From positions 17,604 to 81,603 of the forward strand of contig NZ_JACIAH010000020.1 of the NCBI RefSeq assembly GCF_014194695.1: a DNA stretch of 64,000 nucleotides. The letters are read 5' to 3'. The notes under the pieces are model-generated. The model saw nothing but the letters and a program-made list of their open reading frames with translations. It did no database searches and had not been told where the DNA came from. Source of the DNA: Rhizobium sp. BK399 (lineage in GTDB: Bacteria > Pseudomonadota > Alphaproteobacteria > Rhizobiales > Rhizobiaceae). Below, piece by piece: positions 24,973 to 33,115 of the stretch (its first letter is position 1; each line of letters opens with the position of its first letter). The translations under genes were made by a program, and so were the position numbers.

Positions 24973-26481
24973 ATGCTGCATCAGAAGATCGTCGAGTCGC
25001 CATTCAGGACGAGTTACGGCAACTTCATAGGGGGCGAGTGGCGCGAGCCTATTGAAGGACGCTATTTCGACAACGTCACCCCTGTCACCGGAGGCAAGCT
25101 TTGCGAGGTGGCGCGTTCGAGCGAACTCGACGTCAATGCCGCACTCGACGCCGCACATGCCGCCAGGCCGGGTTGGGCACGGACATCGGCGACCGAGCGA
25201 TCCAATATCCTGATGAAGATCGCTCAGCGAATGGAAGACAAACTCGAGCTTCTGGCGCGAGCCGAGACGTGGGACAATGGCAAACCGATCCGCGAGACAA
25301 TGGCGGCTGACATTCCGCTGGCTATCGACCACTTCAGATACTTTGCCTCCTGCATCCGCGCGCAGGAAGGCTCTATCGGCGAGATCGACCACGATACGGT
25401 TGCCTACCATTTTCACGAGCCGCTCGGCGTTGTTGGCCAGATCATACCCTGGAATTTTCCGATCCTGATGGCGGCGTGGAAAGTCGCTCCCGCTCTTGCT
25501 GCCGGCAATTGCGTGGTCATCAAGCCAGCCGAACAGACGCCTGCATCCCTGCTCGTCTGGGCAGAGCTCGTCGGTGACCTGTTGTCTCCGGGCGTGCTCA
25601 ACATTGTCAACGGGTTCGGCCTGGAGGCTGGAAAGCCGCTGGCCTCCAGTCCTCGCATCGCAAAGATCGCCTTTACCGGCGAAACGACGACGGGCCGACT
25701 GGTCATGCAATATGCGAGCCAGAACCTTATCCCGGTGACGCTTGAACTTGGCGGCAAATCGCCGAACATCTTCTTTGCCGATGTGATGAGTGAAGAGGAC
25801 GATTTCCTGGATAAGGCACTCGAAGGCTTTGCTATGTTCGCGCTGAACCAGGGGGAGGTCTGCACGTGCCCCAGTCGCGCTCTGGTTCAGGAATCGATCT
25901 ACGACCGTTTCATGGAGAAAGCCGTCAGGCGCGTCGAAGCCATCAGACAGGGAAATCCCCTGGACCAAGCGACGATGATCGGAGCCCAAGCCTCGAACGA
26001 GCAACTCGAGAAAATCCTTGCCTACCTGGATATTGGCAAGCAGGAGGGCGCCGAGGTCCTCGCAGGTGGATCGCGCAATGAACTCGGCGGTGAGCTCGCC
26101 AACGGCTACTACGTGAAGCCCACCATCTTCAGGGGGCATAACAAGATGCGCATCTTTCAGGAGGAAATCTTCGGGCCGGTCGTTGCTGTTACCACGTTCA
26201 AGGATGAGGCCGAGGCACTGGAGATTGCCAACGATACACTCTACGGGCTCGGTGCCGGCGTCTGGAGCCGTGACGCCAATCGTTGCTACCGGTTTGGCCG
26301 CAATATCGAGGCCGGACGGGTATGGACGAATTGCTATCACGCCTATCCTGCCCACGCCGCCTTCGGTGGCTACAAGCAGTCAGGCATCGGTCGCGAAACC
26401 CACAAGATGATGCTCGATCATTACCAGCAAACGAAAAACATGCTGGTGAGCTACAGCCCAAAGGCGCTCGGTTTCTTTTGA
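24973..26481 (+). CDS. Aldehyde dehydrogenase (ExaC/AcoD-type, NAD-dependent)
   Basis: A 502-residue aldehyde dehydrogenase of the group that oxidises acetaldehyde and related short aldehydes. Landmarks: cofactor region GQIIPWNFPILMAAWKVAPAL, VIKPAEQTP, FTGETTTGRLV, general-base Glu in VTLELGGKSPN and the catalytic Cys in NQGEVCTCPSR. The C-terminus (GYKQSGIGRETHKMMLDHYQ, TKNMLVSY) is typical of this subfamily. GAAGGGAGG precedes the ATG. It is followed by a DUF779 gene, a pairing common for ExaC-type enzymes, and preceded by the GAF-Fis regulator. Likely role: alcohol or acetoin-derived aldehyde oxidation. Confidence 0.92.
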   Translation: MLHQKIVESPFRTSYGNFIGGEWREPIEGRYFDNVTPVTGGKLCEVARSSELDVNAALDAAHAARPGWARTSATERSNILMKIAQRMEDKLELLARAETWDNGKPIRETMAADIPLAIDHFRYFASCIRAQEGSIGEIDHDTVAYHFHEPLGVVGQIIPWNFPILMAAWKVAPALAAGNCVVIKPAEQTPASLLVWAELVGDLLSPGVLNIVNGFGLEAGKPLASSPRIAKIAFTGETTTGRLVMQYASQNLIPVTLELGGKSPNIFFADVMSEEDDFLDKALEGFAMFALNQGEVCTCPSRALVQESIYDRFMEKAVRRVEAIRQGNPLDQATMIGAQASNEQLEKILAYLDIGKQEGAEVLAGGSRNELGGELANGYYVKPTIFRGHNKMRIFQEEIFGPVVAVTTFKDEAEALEIANDTLYGLGAGVWSRDANRCYRFGRNIEAGRVWTNCYHAYPAHAAFGGYKQSGIGRETHKMMLDHYQQTKNMLVSYSPKALGFF

Positions 26482-26544
26482 GGTCACTCCTGCGGCGAAT
26501 GGCCCGCTCCACTGAAGGAGCGGGCCGGAAGAAGGAGGAGAAGG

Positions 26545-26901
26545 ATGGAATTGAGCATGAAGGATGAGCCCCGTGTCATCGCGACGGACACCGCGATAGC
26601 ATTGATTAAGGAGATCCGGCGGGATCATCCGGATATTCTGTTTCATCAGTCGGGCGGTTGTTGCGATGGCTCGTCGCCAATGTGCTACCCGTCGGGTGAT
26701 TTCGTCGTCGGCGACCACGACATCAAGCTGGGGGAGATTGCCGGGGTCCCTGTCTATATCAGCGCCACCCAGTTCGAGGCGTGGAAGCACACGCAGCTGA
26801 TCATAGACGTCGTTCCCGGTCGTGGCGGAATGTTCTCACTCGACAATGGACGGGAGAGGCGGTTCCTGACCCGGTCACGTCTTCTTGGGCGCACCCCGTG
26901 A
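26545..26901 (+). CDS. DUF779 protein, partner of the aldehyde dehydrogenase
   Basis: A 118-residue protein of the DUF779 family, recognised by the cysteine motif FHQSGGCCDGSSPMCYPSGD (about residues 34-52) and the following GDHDIKLGEI, VYISATQFEAWKHTQLIIDV. The three cysteines may bind metal. DUF779 genes very often sit beside acetaldehyde-type dehydrogenases, as here (63 bases after the dehydrogenase, same strand, strong GAAGGAGGAG site), but the biochemical role is not known. Confidence 0.88.
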   Translation: MELSMKDEPRVIATDTAIALIKEIRRDHPDILFHQSGGCCDGSSPMCYPSGDFVVGDHDIKLGEIAGVPVYISATQFEAWKHTQLIIDVVPGRGGMFSLDNGRERRFLTRSRLLGRTP

Positions 26902-27398
26902 CGAGACGACACGATCGCAGATTGCTGCTCTGGTCGACCGGATTGCGGGAACCGTCGATCGGACGACCGGAAACGGCGCCCGGGCGCAAGCGTGGAGCCG
27001 TTTTCCGGGCCGTATCATTTTGTTCAGCCCGCACGCGCCCGGTGAATTGATGATTTGCTCGCCCGTTGTTCCACCTGGTCCTTCCTCATCGCTCCCGGCA
27101 CGTCGACTTGCGCGTGCCCGGGAAAGCATAGTGAAAATGTCTGACAATCGGAATAATCAATCCGGCCCGCGATATGAACTGAAACTGTATTTTCCGCGGC
27201 CTCTTGATATTTCGAAGAAGGGGTGCCATTTACCGCTCACCGCCCGTATCGACGGCCTGCAGACCTGCCCGCTGAGGCTGGTCGCGTTTGCTGTCCGGGA
27301 AAGAAAAGGCGCTCCCCGACCGGGTTGAGCGCCTTTTTCTTTTTGACATCCGCCACGGTTCGCCCGAAACAGGTAGGCCTCGACGGAGAAGCCTGCAG
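26902..27398. other. Intergenic region with a terminator but no clear gene
   Basis: About 500 bases. A weak ORF (26885-27328, possible inner start ATG 27137, MSDNRNNQSGPRYELKLYF) ends inside a strong terminator stem, has poor ribosome sites, and shows no recognised domain. The terminator at 27304-27345 therefore either closes the aldehyde dehydrogenase-DUF779 transcript after a 400-base 3' untranslated region or ends an unannotated small RNA. Confidence 0.4.
27304..27345 (+). terminator. Rho-independent terminator
   Basis: Eleven-base perfect stem AAAAGGCGCTC / GAGCGCCTTTT (27304-27314, 27327-27337), twelve-base loop, tail TTTTTCTTTTTG on the + strand. Confidence 0.88.
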
Positions 27399-27545
27399 AT
27401 GAACGACAATGTTATCCAATTCCGACGTCCAAAGCCGCCAAGGCCACCAAGGCCGCGTTTGCGGAAGCTTGCCATAGCAGCCGGCGTGCTTGCCCTGCTT
27501 GTCGCCGCCTGGGGGTACTTCACGCTTTTCGGTGCGCCGACCTGA
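27399..27545 (+). CDS. Small single-pass membrane protein
   Basis: A 48-residue protein: a basic, proline-rich N-terminus (MNDNVIQFRRPKPPRPPRPR) followed by one membrane helix (about residues 24-44, LAIAAGVLALLVAAWGYFTLF). This layout is a familiar small-protein type in rhizobia. ATG 27399 has GGAG about 12 bases upstream. It lies 50 bases after a terminator, so it must have its own promoter. Function unknown. Confidence 0.6.
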   Translation: MNDNVIQFRRPKPPRPPRPRLRKLAIAAGVLALLVAAWGYFTLFGAPT

Positions 27546-27749
27546 TCGACGACATCGGCGCCGCGGCTCGGGACAGCTCGGCGCGGTTCCTCGGGAACGT
27601 TCTTTTTCGTCGGGACTTTTCTCGGTGTCTTTCTCGTCACAGCATTGCGCTGTTCACTGCGTGCATCGTGCATGAGCATGTCCGGATGCGGCGGGATTCA
27701 GCCAGAATACCACTGCGCCAGAAATGTGCATCGACACCGAGAGAAGCTG

Positions 27750-28217
27750 ATGAAATCGTCTGAACTCGACAATGTGGACCGCAAGATCCTTCAACTGCTG
27801 CAGGTGGATGGCTCCCTCAGCCACGCGGCGCTCGCGGAGCGCGTGGGTGCCTCCGCTGCCTCCTGCTGGCGTCGGATCAAGGCGCTCGAGGCATCCGGAA
27901 TGCTTGGACCAACCGTCAGGCTTGTCAGCCCCGAGGCGGTCGGCCGCGGCCTGACCGTGTTCTGCCAGGTTCGCATGAAGTCGCATGATCCGGCCGCGAG
28001 GAGCGACTTCGAGCGTTTTGCCGAAAGTCACCAGGAAGTCCTCGAATGCTACTCGATGTCAGGAGACTGGGACTATCTCTTGCGTGTCGCTGTCGCTGAC
28101 GTAAAGGACTACGAGCGCTTGCTCATGAAAGGCATACTGACACACCATGCGGTGGCAACGTCATCGTCGCATTTCGCGTTGAAACGGGTCAAATATTCGA
28201 CGTCTGTCCCGGTTTGA
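27750..28217 (+). CDS. Lrp/AsnC-family regulator
   Basis: A 155-residue Lrp-type regulator: N-terminal helix-turn-helix (about residues 6-62; LDNVDRKILQLLQVDGSLSH, then VGASAASCWRRIKALEASGM) and a C-terminal RAM ligand domain (about 70-150; VLECYSMSGDWDYLLRVAVADVKDYERLL). ATG 27750 is chosen because the helix-turn-helix begins right after it. The neighbours do not indicate a target; it is convergent with an orphan response regulator. Confidence 0.87.
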   Translation: MKSSELDNVDRKILQLLQVDGSLSHAALAERVGASAASCWRRIKALEASGMLGPTVRLVSPEAVGRGLTVFCQVRMKSHDPAARSDFERFAESHQEVLECYSMSGDWDYLLRVAVADVKDYERLLMKGILTHHAVATSSSHFALKRVKYSTSVPV

Positions 28218-28230
28218 AATGTGCAATGGA

Positions 28231-28884
28231 CTAGTGGTCGTTCTGCTCGTCAATGACATCGCGCAAGGTCATGGCAGCCTCGGTTCGATTTCCAACGCCG
28301 AGCTTGGCCATGATCTGGGTCATATGATGCTTGATTGTCTTTTCATGCAACTCGAGCTTGCGTGCAACAAGTTTGTTGCTCATTCCCGACGCAACAAGGT
28401 GAAGCACCTCCTGCTCACGGTTTGTGAGCATTGAGATCGCGCTTTGCTTGCTCGGTTCGGGCGCGGCACGGTTGGACAGCAACCGTGCCGAAAGGGCCGG
28501 CGCCACATAGCTTTCACCATCTGCGACATTGCGAATGATTTCTGCAAGGGTTCTTGCCCCGACGCCTTTCAGGACATAGCCCTTCGCACCACGATCAAGT
28601 GCTGCCGTCACGTCGTCACTGGACTCCGACACGGTCAGCATGACGATCTTCTGCGTCGGTAGACGGTCCAGAATCGCGGAGATTGCATTCAAGCCGCCAC
28701 CGGGCATCGAAATATCGAGGAGCAATACGTCGGGCTGCTGATCCTCTGCAACTTTGATGGCATCGTCCTTCGAGCTTCCTTCCGCGACGATCTTGAACCC
28801 CTCGATTTCTGACAGGCTCCGCGCCACTCCTTCCCTGAACAGCGGATGGTCATCGACCACTGCAACGCGGATTGCTGTTTTCAT
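28231..28884 (-). CDS. Orphan NarL/FixJ-type response regulator
   Basis: A 217-residue response regulator. The receiver domain (about residues 5-120) has the acidic pair D11-D12, phospho-acceptor D57 (VLLLDISMPGG), the conserved Thr in MLTVSES and Lys in GYVLKG. The LuxR-type helix-turn-helix lies at about 150-212 (LTNREQEVLHLVASGMSNKL, then LELHEKTIKHHMTQIMAKLG). No histidine kinase gene is in the window, so its partner is elsewhere. It is transcribed away from the repABC operon, and its upstream region adjoins the repA control region. Confidence 0.9.
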   Translation of the reverse strand: MKTAIRVAVVDDHPLFREGVARSLSEIEGFKIVAEGSSKDDAIKVAEDQQPDVLLLDISMPGGGLNAISAILDRLPTQKIVMLTVSESSDDVTAALDRGAKGYVLKGVGARTLAEIIRNVADGESYVAPALSARLLSNRAAPEPSKQSAISMLTNREQEVLHLVASGMSNKLVARKLELHEKTIKHHMTQIMAKLGVGNRTEAAMTLRDVIDEQNDH

Positions 28885-29303
28885 GACTGGCCGATCTCCT
28901 CAATCGTGACAGGTGGCACCGTGCTTTGGTAATCGAAGCCGGGGCCCGCATCGTCGGGCCGTCCAGTTTCGTCTGGACCGTGAACATTATTCCGATCGGC
29001 CTGCGCGTCAAACATTACGATGGTATGACGGTCCAGTTCAGACCATAGGTCCATGGCAGATCAGACCTTGGTCCTGCAAAGGCGGCCAGATTGGACTGAC
29101 CGAGCGCCATCCCGCGGGCGCTTTTTGGCCGTTTCCGGAGAGACGCGGCCGGCGCCAAGCATTTGCCGAATCTCTCGAATCGAGCTAGTTCTCAAACTAC
29201 GGAAATTTATCGAATTATCGCCATCTGGCGAAACAACTGGCAAAACAATCATTCGCGAACGATGTCAGCATCTGGATCATTGAAGCGAACTGAGGGAAGA
29301 AAC
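28885..29303. other. Control region upstream of repA with dyad repeats
   Basis: 419 bases without a confident gene. It holds GTCCAG-N6-CTGGAC at 28961-28978, a second GTCCAGTT copy at 29031-29038, and CTGGACCGT (28973-28981) matched by ACGGTCCAG at 29028-29036. The GTCCAGTT copies are 70 bases apart. Bases near 29195-29260 are AT-rich and probably carry the repABC promoter. RepA/RepB autoregulate repABC promoters, so these repeats are candidate operators; this is inference. Confidence 0.4.
28961..29039. repeat. GTCCAG dyad/direct repeats
   Basis: Three copies of the six-base unit GTCCAG, one inverted (28961, 28973 inverted, 29031), within 79 bases, in front of repA. See the control-region entry for context. 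Confidence 0.45.
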
Positions 29304-30482
29304 GTGAATCGGCATCTGAGCAGCCTCGACTTTATGCAGAGCTTTTCCACCAAATTGGAGCTTGCCCTGCAAAATCTTTCGATGGCGCAGTACCCACCTG
29401 ACGCGCGCCGCGAGATGCGAAAATTCTCTTCGTCAGAGGTCGCAGGGCTTCTCGACGTGTCGGAAGCCTATATCAGGCAGATCGTTCTCAAGGAAAAAGG
29501 GCCAGCGCCCGAGACCACCACCAATGGCCGGCGCATGTACACGCTCGAGCAAATCCTCGAACTGCGCCTGATGCTCGCCGAAAAGGGCCGCAAAAAGTGG
29601 ATGAACCCGAGACGCGTGGCCGGTGAAGAGTGCCAGATCCTCGCGGTCACCAACTTCAAGGGCGGATCGAGCAAGACGTCCACGACAATTCACCTTGGCC
29701 ACTACCTCGCTCTGAAGGGCTATCGCGTCTTGGCAGTCGATCTCGATCCCCAGGCGTCACTGACCAGCCTGCATGGGATGCTTCCCGATTTCGATCCGCG
29801 CGAAGATGAGACGCTTTATGCGGCCATCCGCTTCACGGACCCGAAACCGACAAAGTCCCTCATCCACTCCACCCATATTGCTGGCTTCGATGTGATCTGT
29901 GCCGGTCTTGATCTGACCGAGTTCGAGACCGCGGTTGCACTCGAGATGCGCAAGAATGGGGGCACCAGCTTCCTGCTGCGCGTATCCCAGGCGCTTGAGC
30001 AGGTTGCCGATGATTATGACGTCATCCTGATGGATTCGGCCCCTTCCCTGAACTTCCTCACACTATCGTCCCTGACGGCTGCCACCGGCGTGATCATTCC
30101 GGTCCCCGCGCACATGCTGGACGTCGATTCAACGGGAAAGTTCCTGGAACTTGCTTCGTCCTACATGCAGATCCTGAGCGAGATGGGGACTTCTGCACAA
30201 TGGGATTTTGCAAAGTTTCTCGTCACGAAGTTCGAGGCCAACGATCATCCACAAGCCAACATGACCGCATTGATGCGGCAGGTCTTCGGTGAGGACCTGC
30301 TGTTGAACATGGTAACCAAATCGACCGCGGTTGCCGATGCCCTGACCTGGAAGCAAAGCCTTTACGAGGTGCAGCGTTCGCGTTTCTCGGCACCCAAAAC
30401 CTATGACCGAGCCATGGAGTCCATCAACGCTGCCAATGCCGAGATCGAGAAGCTGCTCTGGGCGGCATGGGGGCGCGAATGA
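29304..30482 (+). CDS. repA: RepA, ParA-type partitioning ATPase of repABC
   Basis: First gene of the repABC operon: a Walker-type ATPase that moves plasmid copies apart with RepB and represses its own promoter. The 392-residue product has an N-terminal helix-turn-helix region (MRKFSSSEVAGLLDVSEAYI), the deviant Walker A motif FKGGSSKTSTT (about residue 120), LAVDLDPQASLTSLHG and the later motif VILMDSAPSLNFLTLSSL. GTG 29304 is chosen by length (family about 390-405) and AGGGAAGAAAC upstream; ATG 29262 is an alternative. Its stop overlaps the repB start by four bases. Confidence 0.93.
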   Translation: MNRHLSSLDFMQSFSTKLELALQNLSMAQYPPDARREMRKFSSSEVAGLLDVSEAYIRQIVLKEKGPAPETTTNGRRMYTLEQILELRLMLAEKGRKKWMNPRRVAGEECQILAVTNFKGGSSKTSTTIHLGHYLALKGYRVLAVDLDPQASLTSLHGMLPDFDPREDETLYAAIRFTDPKPTKSLIHSTHIAGFDVICAGLDLTEFETAVALEMRKNGGTSFLLRVSQALEQVADDYDVILMDSAPSLNFLTLSSLTAATGVIIPVPAHMLDVDSTGKFLELASSYMQILSEMGTSAQWDFAKFLVTKFEANDHPQANMTALMRQVFGEDLLLNMVTKSTAVADALTWKQSLYEVQRSRFSAPKTYDRAMESINAANAEIEKLLWAAWGRE

Positions 30483-31477
30483 GCCGCAAGGATTCCCGCG
30501 GAATGTTCGCCAACGTGCTCGGTCAGCTTGAGCAGCCGAGCGCCGCGCCGAGCGTGAAGCCCACCTCGTCACCGCACCTCCTCAAGGTCGCGGCGGGGGT
30601 TCGGCAGATCCAGGAAAAAGGCGAGGCTCTCGACAGACTCCTGAAAGATGCAGACCATGTCGTGGACGTCGACCCGATTGACGTCGCGCCATCCTCCATC
30701 CCGGACCGCTTTGATGGCGCCTACGACGAGGCCGCAGTCGAGGAAATAGCTGCGTCGATAAGGGAGCGCGGTCAGATCGTCCCCGGTCTCATCCGTCCTT
30801 TCAAGGGTGATAGTGCACCCTATCAGATCGTGTTCGGGCGACGTCGCCTCGCCGCAGTCAAAATGCTCGGGTTGAAGTTCCGAGCAATCGTGCGTGAGCT
30901 CAGCGATGAAGAAGCAATCATCTTTCAGGGCGAGGAGAACGCCAGCCGCAACGATCTGTCCTTTATCGAGAAATGTGCATTTGCGCTCTCGCAGGAGCAG
31001 GCAGGCTACCGGCGCGATGTCATCTGCGCATCACTTGCGACCGGAAAGTCGCATCTCTCCGAGATGCTGCGGATCGCAACGGCAATCCCGCGAGACGTTT
31101 TGGTGCAAATTGGTCCCTCGCCCGAGATTGGCCGTCGTCGCTGGATTGATTTCGCCGATGCATTCGCCGCCAGCCCGGGCGGGGCAGACCGTATCCGCCA
31201 GGCGCTCGGCCAGGACAGACATGGCGGCCCCAAGGATCGGTTTGCCGTCGCTCTCGCGGCTCTGAAGTCCGAAGCTGGCCCGGCGTCCTCACTGAAAGCC
31301 GCCACCGAAATTCGCGCAAACGGTTTTCTGATTGCGACTGTCAGTCATGCCAAGTCTGGGTCGAAGATCAGCTTCAACAAAGCGGTTGCGCCCAGTTTTA
31401 TCGATTTTCTCAACGATCGCATGGAGTCGCTTCACAGCGAGTTCGTTCAGTCGACACAACGCAACAGCAAAGGATGA
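30479..31477 (+). CDS. repB: RepB, ParB-type centromere-binding protein
   Basis: A 332-residue partition protein that binds parS sites. The N-terminal ParB/sulfiredoxin-like nuclease-fold domain holds EIAASIRERGQIVPGLIRPF and YQIVFGRRRLAAVKMLGLKF (about residues 90-135). ENASRNDLSFIEKCAFALSQ and the helix-turn-helix GYRRDVICASLATGKSHLSE follow (about 150-200), with a C-terminal dimerisation domain. The ATG at 30479 overlaps the repA stop (ATGA). Three palindromes of the type bound by RepB proteins lie 16-18 kb downstream (48901-49492). Confidence 0.93.
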   Translation: MSRKDSRGMFANVLGQLEQPSAAPSVKPTSSPHLLKVAAGVRQIQEKGEALDRLLKDADHVVDVDPIDVAPSSIPDRFDGAYDEAAVEEIAASIRERGQIVPGLIRPFKGDSAPYQIVFGRRRLAAVKMLGLKFRAIVRELSDEEAIIFQGEENASRNDLSFIEKCAFALSQEQAGYRRDVICASLATGKSHLSEMLRIATAIPRDVLVQIGPSPEIGRRRWIDFADAFAASPGGADRIRQALGQDRHGGPKDRFAVALAALKSEAGPASSLKAATEIRANGFLIATVSHAKSGSKISFNKAVAPSFIDFLNDRMESLHSEFVQSTQRNSKG

Positions 31478-31489
31478 TCATCGCAAAAG

Positions 31490-31540
31490 AAAAAAGCTCC
31501 CGAACGTTGCCGTCGCGGAAGCCCTTCTCATAGGTTAGCA
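31490..31540 (-). ncRNA. Counter-transcribed RNA (incompatibility RNA) of repABC
   Basis: Lies in the 152-base repB-repC gap on the opposite strand, where repABC replicons encode a small antisense RNA that limits RepC synthesis and sets copy number and incompatibility. On the minus strand a promoter TTGACA (31569-31574), 17 bases, GATTCT (31546-31551) is followed by about 50 bases. The end is a hairpin GCTTCCG / CGGGAGC (one G-U pair) and six T's (31495-31490). The RNA ends are estimated from these elements. Confidence 0.82.
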
Positions 31541-31545
31541 GCTAG

Positions 31546-31574
31546 AGAATCGCATTTCCGTGAATCCCTGTCAA
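31546..31574 (-). promoter_or_regulatory. Promoter of the counter-transcribed RNA
   Basis: Minus-strand sigma-70-type promoter: perfect -35 TTGACA (31574-31569), 17-base spacer, -10 GATTCT (31551-31546). It would start the antisense RNA near 31540. Confidence 0.75.
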
Positions 31575-31629
31575 GTATGGGCACCTTTTTGGTGAGTGGA
31601 TTTCTTTTGCCTTCGTCAAGGTGAAGGTG

Positions 31630-32913
31630 ATGGAAACAGGACATGTGACGACGCCTTTCGGGCGGCGGCCGATGACGCTTGGCATGCTCTCCAGCCAGAA
31701 GGCGGCGAGCGAGCTCAAGCCCGATCAATCGGTCGACAAATGGAAGATTTACAGGGCGCTTTGCGAGGCAAAGCCACTGCTCGGCGTAACCGACCGGGCG
31801 CTGGCGGTCCTCAACGCCCTGCTGAGCTTCTACCCGGCAAATCTCCTTTCCGAGGAAAGCGGTCTTGTCGTCTTTCCGTCAAACAGCCAGCTTTCGCTGC
31901 GTTCGCACGGCATGGCGGAGCAGACCATCCGTCGCCATCTCGCCGTGCTTGTCGAGGCCGGCCTGATCATCCGCAAGGATAGTCCGAACGGGAAGCGGTA
32001 CGCGCGCAGAAACAAGGAGGGCTCGGTCGGAGATGCGTTCGGTTTCTCCCTCGCACCCTTGATCGTCCGGGCTGAGGAAATCGAGGCGCTGGCAGCTGAG
32101 GTCGCGGCGGAACGGCTGCATTTGCAAAGACTGCGCGAACAATTCACCCTCTGCCGCCGGGATGTTTCCAAACTGATCGAGACCGCGATCGACGAGGAGC
32201 TTCCGGGCGACTGGGAAACGGCCTTCACCTATTTCCGTGAACTTGTCGACGCCGTGCCGAGAACGCCGGCAGCCGATGAAATAGCCGCAGCGCTGGAGGC
32301 AATGCAGATCTTGCGTGACGATATTGCCAACAGGCTGGAAACATTGTTGAAAGCAAAAAAACCGAGCGGCAATCCCGCCCGAAATGAACGGCACATACAG
32401 AATTCAAACCCCGACTCTATTTTTGATCTTGAACCCGCTTTTGAAACAAAGCAGGAGGCAAATCCGGCGTCCCCGATTGAGCCCCCCGCTGAAAGGACGA
32501 GACAGAGATCAGATGGGCGCAGTGGGGTCAATCCGCAGGAGCGCGCCGGCAACGACAATTCGGGCCTAAAGTCCTTCCCGCTCGGAATGGTTCTGCAGGC
32601 CTGCCCGGATATGGCAGGCTATGGCCCCGGGGGCTCGATTACCAATTGGCGAGACATGATGGCGGCAGCGGTTGTGGTTCGGGGCACCCTCGGTGTCAGC
32701 GCGTCAGCGTACGAGGACGCGTGCAACACGATGGGACCGGAGAACGCAGCGACCGTTATGGCGTGCATTCTCGAACGAGGCGGACACATCAATTCAGCTG
32801 GCGCATATCTGCGTGATCTGACGCGAAGGGCAGAGCGCGGCGAGTTCTCGATCGGTCCAATGTTGATGGCACTGGTTCGTGCACGAGGGGCCGGATCGCG
32901 CCGGGCCGGGTGA
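31630..32913 (+). CDS. repC: RepC, replication initiator of repABC
   Basis: A 427-residue initiator; the origin of repABC plasmids lies inside this coding region, so the replicon's oriV is expected here. The start VTTPFGRRPMTLGML is the RepC signature. A winged-helix DNA-binding part follows (SNSQLSLRSHGMAEQTIRRH, then AGLIIRKDSPNGKRYARR), and the C-terminal domain closes with AYLRDLTRRAERGEFSIGPM. A Lys/Pro-rich linker with lower GC runs at about 230-300. ATG 31630 is chosen by family length; GTG 31621 is an alternative. Expression is limited by the antisense RNA in the gap upstream. Confidence 0.94.
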   Translation: METGHVTTPFGRRPMTLGMLSSQKAASELKPDQSVDKWKIYRALCEAKPLLGVTDRALAVLNALLSFYPANLLSEESGLVVFPSNSQLSLRSHGMAEQTIRRHLAVLVEAGLIIRKDSPNGKRYARRNKEGSVGDAFGFSLAPLIVRAEEIEALAAEVAAERLHLQRLREQFTLCRRDVSKLIETAIDEELPGDWETAFTYFRELVDAVPRTPAADEIAAALEAMQILRDDIANRLETLLKAKKPSGNPARNERHIQNSNPDSIFDLEPAFETKQEANPASPIEPPAERTRQRSDGRSGVNPQERAGNDNSGLKSFPLGMVLQACPDMAGYGPGGSITNWRDMMAAAVVVRGTLGVSASAYEDACNTMGPENAATVMACILERGGHINSAGAYLRDLTRRAERGEFSIGPMLMALVRARGAGSRRAG

Positions 32914-33073
32914 GGTCGACCTCGTGTCTCGAATAAGGCTGAACAGCTGGATGTGCTGGGACGAAGATCGATGCCTCGCCAACGGAACGGACACGATGCG
33001 AATAGGTCGCAACGTTGAATTGCTGTCGAAGCGGCCAGGGAGATGGGGCCGCCTGCGTGTGCCGAGGATCTTG

Positions 33074-33100
33074 GACCGACCCAAGCAGGGCCGGTCTTTA
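33074..33100 (+). terminator. Hairpin downstream of repC
   Basis: GACCG-A-CCC, loop AAGCA, GGG-C-CGGTC (33074-33096) with one A-C mismatch, then TTTA. It lies between the convergent repC and thuA-like genes and may end either transcript. Confidence 0.5.
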
Positions 33101-33115
33101 CCGGGCATAGTGCTT

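Noticed and set aside
24937..26355. Minus-strand ORF of 472 residues opposite the aldehyde dehydrogenase
   Set aside because: Antisense shadow; the + strand product has every aldehyde dehydrogenase motif.
26885..27328. 147-residue + strand ORF between DUF779 and the small membrane protein
   Set aside because: No domain, poor ribosome sites, low-quality composition, and it ends inside a terminator stem.
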